From Desulfobacteraceae bacterium (lineage in GTDB: Bacteria > Desulfobacterota > Desulfobacteria > Desulfobacterales > SURF-15): a DNA stretch of 17,581 bases. The position numbers were made by a program, and so were the translations under genes. The notes under the pieces were generated by a model, which saw only the letters and a program-made list of their open reading frames with translations, did not search any database and was not told the origin of the DNA. Shown piece by piece: positions 14,870-17,581 of this stretch (the first letter of the stretch is position 1; each line of letters begins with the position of its first letter). The stretch covers positions 1 to 17,581 of the forward strand of contig QZKK01000114.1 in assembly GCA_003599475.1 (NCBI GenBank). Direction: 5' to 3'.

Positions 14870-16018
14870 ATGGAATTCAGGGGATATAGAAGGGCGGACG
14901 GACGGGTGGGGATTCGCAACCACGTGGCCGTGGTATCGACGGTTTTTTGCAGCTCGACGGTTTGCAGAAAAATTGCCGAAGCCGTCGGCGCCGTGGCGGT
15001 GACCCATGAGACCGGATGCGGGGAGATTGCACCCGATAAGGAACATACCGAGCACGTTCTGAAGGGGGTTGTCAACCATCCGAATGTCGGCGCGGTGCTG
15101 GTGGTCGGACTCGGGTGCGAACAGATCGATGCGGAGGCCCTCTCCTCTGCGGCAAAAGGCAAACCCGCACGCTTCATCCGCATTCAGAAAATCGGGGGCC
15201 CCACCGCAGCGATTGAAGCAGGCATCCGGACCGCCAAGGAAATGGGAGAGGAGATCGCGGGCATCAAGCGGCAGCCGGCCTCCCTGGATGAACTCGTCGT
15301 TGCCACCCAGTGCGGCAGTTCGGATACCGGCTCCGGCCTGGCATCGAATCCGGCGGTCGGCGCAATGGCCGACCTGCTGGTCCAAGAGGGCGGAACTGTG
15401 CTGATGGGTGAAACCGCCGGTCTCTACGGTGCAGCCGGGGTGCTGGTGAAACGGGCGGTCTCCCCGGAAGTCGGCCGCAGGATCCTCGAAATCACGGATG
15501 CCGTGGAACGTCATTACAGCCGGATCCACAGGAGCCTCAAAGAAGCCAATCCGACACCCGGAAACATCGCGGGCGGCCTCACCACACTGGTTGAAAAATC
15601 GCTTGGCGGCGTTCGTAAAGGGGGGACGACTCCCATCCAGGGAGTGTTGAAACCGGCCGAGCAGGTAAACGGCAAGGGATTGTGGATCATGGACACCAGC
15701 ATGGGGCTTGGAGCCTGCGCGACTTCCGATATGCTCGCCGGCGGTGCGCAGATCATGGCCTATACCACCGGGAGAGGAAACCCCCTGGGCTCACCGATTG
15801 CTCCCGTGGTCAAGATCACGTCGACAAAGGAGACGGTCGAGCGCCTTGGAGAAATCGTCGATTTCGACGCCGGCCCAGTCCTGATGGGAAAAGAGAGCCT
15901 TGAGGAGTGCGGGCACCGCCTCCTGGAGGAAATTTCAAAGATTGCGGATGGAAAACTGACTCAGGCCGAAAAGCTTGGCCATGCTGTTTTTGCCATCGGC
16001 AGGATCGTCATGGCTTAA
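14870..16018 (+). CDS. UxaA-family lyase, large subunit (altronate dehydratase / sulfolactate lyase type)
   Basis: A 382-residue protein of the altronate hydrolase large-subunit family. GYRRADGRVGIRNHV (5-19) is the N-terminal hallmark. Conserved cysteines occur in HETGCG (Cys50), VGLGCEQ (Cys83) and ATQCGSSD (Cys148); family members use such cysteines and neighbouring residues for a metal or Fe-S site. Later blocks are SGLASNPAVG, GGTVLMGETAGLYGA, PTPGNIAGGLTTLVEKSLGG and YTTGRGNPLGSPIAPVVKI. The ATG at 14870 has AAGGAG upstream; the longer frame from 14756 only overlaps the SAF gene. Candidate reactions include hydroxy-acid dehydration and sulfolactate desulfonation. Neighbouring amine-oxidation genes favour a beta-hydroxy or beta-substituted acid intermediate, but this is inference. 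Confidence 0.92.
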   Translation: MEFRGYRRADGRVGIRNHVAVVSTVFCSSTVCRKIAEAVGAVAVTHETGCGEIAPDKEHTEHVLKGVVNHPNVGAVLVVGLGCEQIDAEALSSAAKGKPARFIRIQKIGGPTAAIEAGIRTAKEMGEEIAGIKRQPASLDELVVATQCGSSDTGSGLASNPAVGAMADLLVQEGGTVLMGETAGLYGAAGVLVKRAVSPEVGRRILEITDAVERHYSRIHRSLKEANPTPGNIAGGLTTLVEKSLGGVRKGGTTPIQGVLKPAEQVNGKGLWIMDTSMGLGACATSDMLAGGAQIMAYTTGRGNPLGSPIAPVVKITSTKETVERLGEIVDFDAGPVLMGKESLEECGHRLLEEISKIADGKLTQAEKLGHAVFAIGRIVMA

Positions 16019-16036
16019 AAAGAGAGGAGGAAAAGA

Positions 16037-16420
16037 ATGGGTCGCAAAATCGTCGGTGCGCCACGAAAAAAACCTACGAAGAATGCCCAGGCGGTAAGAA
16101 TCGGCAACCTCATCTACACCCAGGGGATTCCGGTAAACTTCGACACCGGAGAAGTCGTCGGGAAGAGCATTCGGGAGCAGACAAAGCAGACCATGGAAAA
16201 TATCCGGGCTACCCTGGAAGGCTGCGGCTCCTCGATGGACAATATCGATAAATGCACGGCGTTCATTTCGGGCAGGGATCTGGTCGCCGGGATGAACGAG
16301 GTGTATTACACATACTTTCCGGCCGATTCGACGCCAGCTCGGGTCTGTGTCATTGCAGAGCTTGTAAACCCGCAGATGATGGTGGAAATCGAGGTGTATG
16401 CACACCTGAAAGACGAGTAG
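16037..16420 (+). CDS. RidA (YjgF/YER057c/UK114) family protein
   Basis: A 127-residue RidA-fold protein. The family forms trimers that hydrolyse reactive enamines and imines released by PLP or flavin enzymes. GNLIYTQGIPVN (23-34), the STPARVCV block with Arg102, the carboxylate-binding residue, and MVEIEVYA (115-122) identify it. It differs from archetypal RidA: the GPYSQAV segment reads TKNAQAV, losing the Tyr, and the SGQ of FTSGQIP reads TQG, losing the Ser. It may therefore be one of the Rid subfamilies with another substrate. It starts 18 bases after the lyase stop with GAGGAGG upstream. As a neighbour of amine oxidoreductases, an imine-handling job is plausible. Confidence 0.92.
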   Translation: MGRKIVGAPRKKPTKNAQAVRIGNLIYTQGIPVNFDTGEVVGKSIREQTKQTMENIRATLEGCGSSMDNIDKCTAFISGRDLVAGMNEVYYTYFPADSTPARVCVIAELVNPQMMVEIEVYAHLKDE

Positions 16421-16432
16421 AGGCAAGGAATG

Positions 16433-16542
16433 TTGGAATATTGGAATACTGGAATATTGGGGATAAAAGCGGAAATGACCTTTGATAATAGATAGACAGA
16501 ATACCTTCCAACCCATGCTTCCATATTTCCATCATTCCATGA
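16433..16542. repeat. TTGGAATA 8-bp array with inverted counterpart
   Basis: TTGGAATA, TTGGAATA and CTGGAATA (16433-16456) are consecutive 8-base units. A complementary array of TTCCA units with the same period (TTCCATAT, TTCCATCA, TTCCATGA) lies at about 16514-16537. The two halves can fold on each other into an imperfect hairpin in the 146-base gap between the RidA and isochorismatase-fold genes. Confidence 0.7.
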
Positions 16543-16566
16543 TCTTTCTGCACATAAGGAGGCTGT

Positions 16567-17178
16567 ATGAGCGAGCAACCGATCATCCCGGCCGTATCGA
16601 CGGCTCTTATTCTGAACGACATGATCAACGGCAATCTTCGGGGAAAGGATGCCAGGAAAAACGAGCTGATCGCCGGAAGCGGCATCATCGAAAATTCCGC
16701 AAAATGTGTTGCGGCGATCCGGGACCGCAAGATACCTGTGTTCTGGATCCGGGTGGAGCGCAGGGCCGACCAGGCGGATGTCATTGCGCCCCTGACCGAC
16801 GTTTTTCTCGCCGGGGGAAGAAAGCTCCACCCGCCCACTGTCCGGGGAAGCTATGAGGCTGCCAATGTGGATGAGCTCCCGGTTCTCCCGCAGGATCATG
16901 TGATCCTGAAGCCCCGTTTCGACCCCTTCTTCGCGACCGATCTCGACTATCAGCTGCAGGCGCGAAAAATCGACACTCTTCTGCTCGGCGGGTATGCCAC
17001 AAACTTTGGGGTGGAAAACTGCGCACGAAGCGCCAGGGATTTCGGGTACAATGTCGTGCTGCTGAGCGACTGTTCCTGGAACATCGATCACGAACTGCAC
17101 GAGTTTGCGATCAAAAAGATTCTTCCGTTTTTTGCCAGGGTGATGCCGTGGGAACAGGCAGTCGGCCTCATCCAATGA
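16567..17178 (+). CDS. Isochorismatase-fold protein lacking the usual catalytic Cys
   Basis: A 203-residue protein of the isochorismatase/cysteine hydrolase superfamily, which includes nicotinamidase, N-carbamoylsarcosine amidase and isochorismatase. Asp18 (LILNDM) and Lys115 (ILKPRFDPFFAT) are at the catalytic Asp and Lys positions. In the nucleophile segment, normally like GVATNxCVE, the sequence reads GYATNFGVENC, placing Gly148 at the Cys position; Cys152 follows four residues later. True isochorismatases such as EntB also have Gly there and cleave a vinyl ether rather than an amide. An amidase activity is therefore doubtful. The ATG at 16567 has AAGGAGG 4 bases upstream. It is the last gene before a strong terminator. 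Confidence 0.9.
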   Translation: MSEQPIIPAVSTALILNDMINGNLRGKDARKNELIAGSGIIENSAKCVAAIRDRKIPVFWIRVERRADQADVIAPLTDVFLAGGRKLHPPTVRGSYEAANVDELPVLPQDHVILKPRFDPFFATDLDYQLQARKIDTLLLGGYATNFGVENCARSARDFGYNVVLLSDCSWNIDHELHEFAIKKILPFFARVMPWEQAVGLIQ

Positions 17179-17198
17179 CAATCGAAATTGTGCATGTC

Positions 17199-17230
17199 CG
17201 GACAGGGAAATTGTTTCCCTGTCCGCTTTT
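17199..17230 (+). terminator. Rho-independent terminator of the lyase/RidA/hydrolase operon
   Basis: CGGACAGGGAAA and TTTCCCTGTCCG form a perfect 12-bp stem with a three-base TTG loop, followed by CTTTTCGTC. It lies 20 bases after the stop of the isochorismatase-fold gene and separates it from the next binding-protein gene. Confidence 0.87.
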
Positions 17231-17279
17231 CGTCATACCCGTAAGAGGGGATGCTACCCCGGAATGAAAGGAGGATTCC

Positions 17280-17581
17280 ATGAAACGATGGTCGTTTTTA
17301 GCGCTTTTGTTGATTGCGATTCTTGCCGCCCTGCCGGCCCAGATACAGGCCCAGACGGTCACCTATGCCGCCGGCGCAGACCCGGACAGCCTGGATCCGG
17401 CCAATGCGGAAAGCAACCCTTCCGAAGCGATCAATCGCATGATCTATGAAAACCTCGTAAAGTTCGACCCGAAGCTGAATCTTGTCCCCGGCCTGGCCGA
17501 GAAATGGGAGCAGGCGAAAGACGGGATGTCCTGGACCTTTTTCCTGCGAAAAGGGGTCAAGTTCCATGACGGCACGCCGTT
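17280..17581 (+). CDS. Family-5 ABC substrate-binding protein of ordinary order, 3' end missing
   Basis: One hundred codons are visible before the window ends. The start at 17280 has AAAGGAGG about 6 bases upstream. A signal peptide (MKRWSFLALLLIAILAALPA, ending near QIQAQ) has no lipobox Cys. Then come YAAGADPDSLDPANAES, MIYENLVKFD, LVPGLAEKWE and FLRKGVKFHDGTPF, in the normal N-terminal order of DppA/OppA proteins. This contrasts with the permuted protein at 3526-5262. It probably begins a second transporter operon, being separated from the upstream genes by a terminator. Confidence 0.93.
   Translation, partial: MKRWSFLALLLIAILAALPAQIQAQTVTYAAGADPDSLDPANAESNPSEAINRMIYENLVKFDPKLNLVPGLAEKWEQAKDGMSWTFFLRKGVKFHDGTP

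Noticed and set aside
16433..16542. CRISPR array
   Set aside because: Units are only 8 bases with no unique spacers and no cas genes are present.
16567..17178. N-carbamoylsarcosine amidase feeding a sarcosine-oxidising enzyme
   Set aside because: Attractive from context, but the catalytic Cys position holds Gly148, so a standard amidase is not supported.

Overview
The window looks like a piece of a GC-rich (by eye close to 60 percent) anaerobic Gram-negative chromosome. A tungsten/molybdopterin aldehyde:ferredoxin oxidoreductase family gene, periplasmic binding proteins with Sec signals and low-complexity intergenic spacers would fit a Desulfobacterota-type (former deltaproteobacterial) organism. 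That placement is inference; no rRNA or other marker gene is present. All genes appear to serve uptake and oxidation of a nitrogen-containing organic compound, except one damaged ATPase gene.

Layout. Positions 1-3381 (+) hold a 5'-truncated AOR-family gene, an FAD-dependent DAO-type oxidoreductase and a small three-helix membrane protein. Positions 3526-5262 (-) encode a family-5 (Dpp/Opp-type) periplasmic binding protein. After a divergent promoter region of about 400 bp, 5660-10970 (+) forms an operon: a second DAO-type oxidoreductase, two Dpp/Opp permeases and two ATPases. Positions 11030-12753 (-) encode two overlapping genes, an FAD/NAD-type oxidoreductase with a C-terminal BFD [2Fe-2S] domain and a small [2Fe-2S] protein. 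Together with a DAO-type subunit they match the composition of HcnABC-like or opine/hydroxyproline-dehydrogenase-like heterotrimers. Positions 13175-14364 (+) are a frameshifted AAA_14/DUF4143 ATPase gene. Positions 14572-17178 (+) carry a SAF-domain protein, a UxaA-family lyase, a RidA-family protein and an isochorismatase-fold protein, ended by a clear terminator. A second, ordinary family-5 binding protein starts at 17280 and runs off the window.

How it may work together (inference). The ABC system imports a small amine, amino-acid derivative or peptide. A membrane-linked or soluble flavin/iron-sulfur dehydrogenase with a choice of two catalytic subunits oxidises a C-N bond. RidA may deal with the imine product, the lyase and hydrolase-fold proteins process the carbon skeleton, and the AOR-family enzyme oxidises or reduces an aldehyde/acid.

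The most striking observation is that the binding protein at 3526-5262 is circularly permuted. Behind its signal peptide comes the segment that is normally C-terminal, then the normally N-terminal and middle segments, and the chain ends where other family members have their middle. Other points of interest are an isochorismatase-fold protein with Gly at the usual Cys nucleophile position, a single-base frameshift in the ATPase gene, and several intergenic arrays of 7-9 bp repeat units.
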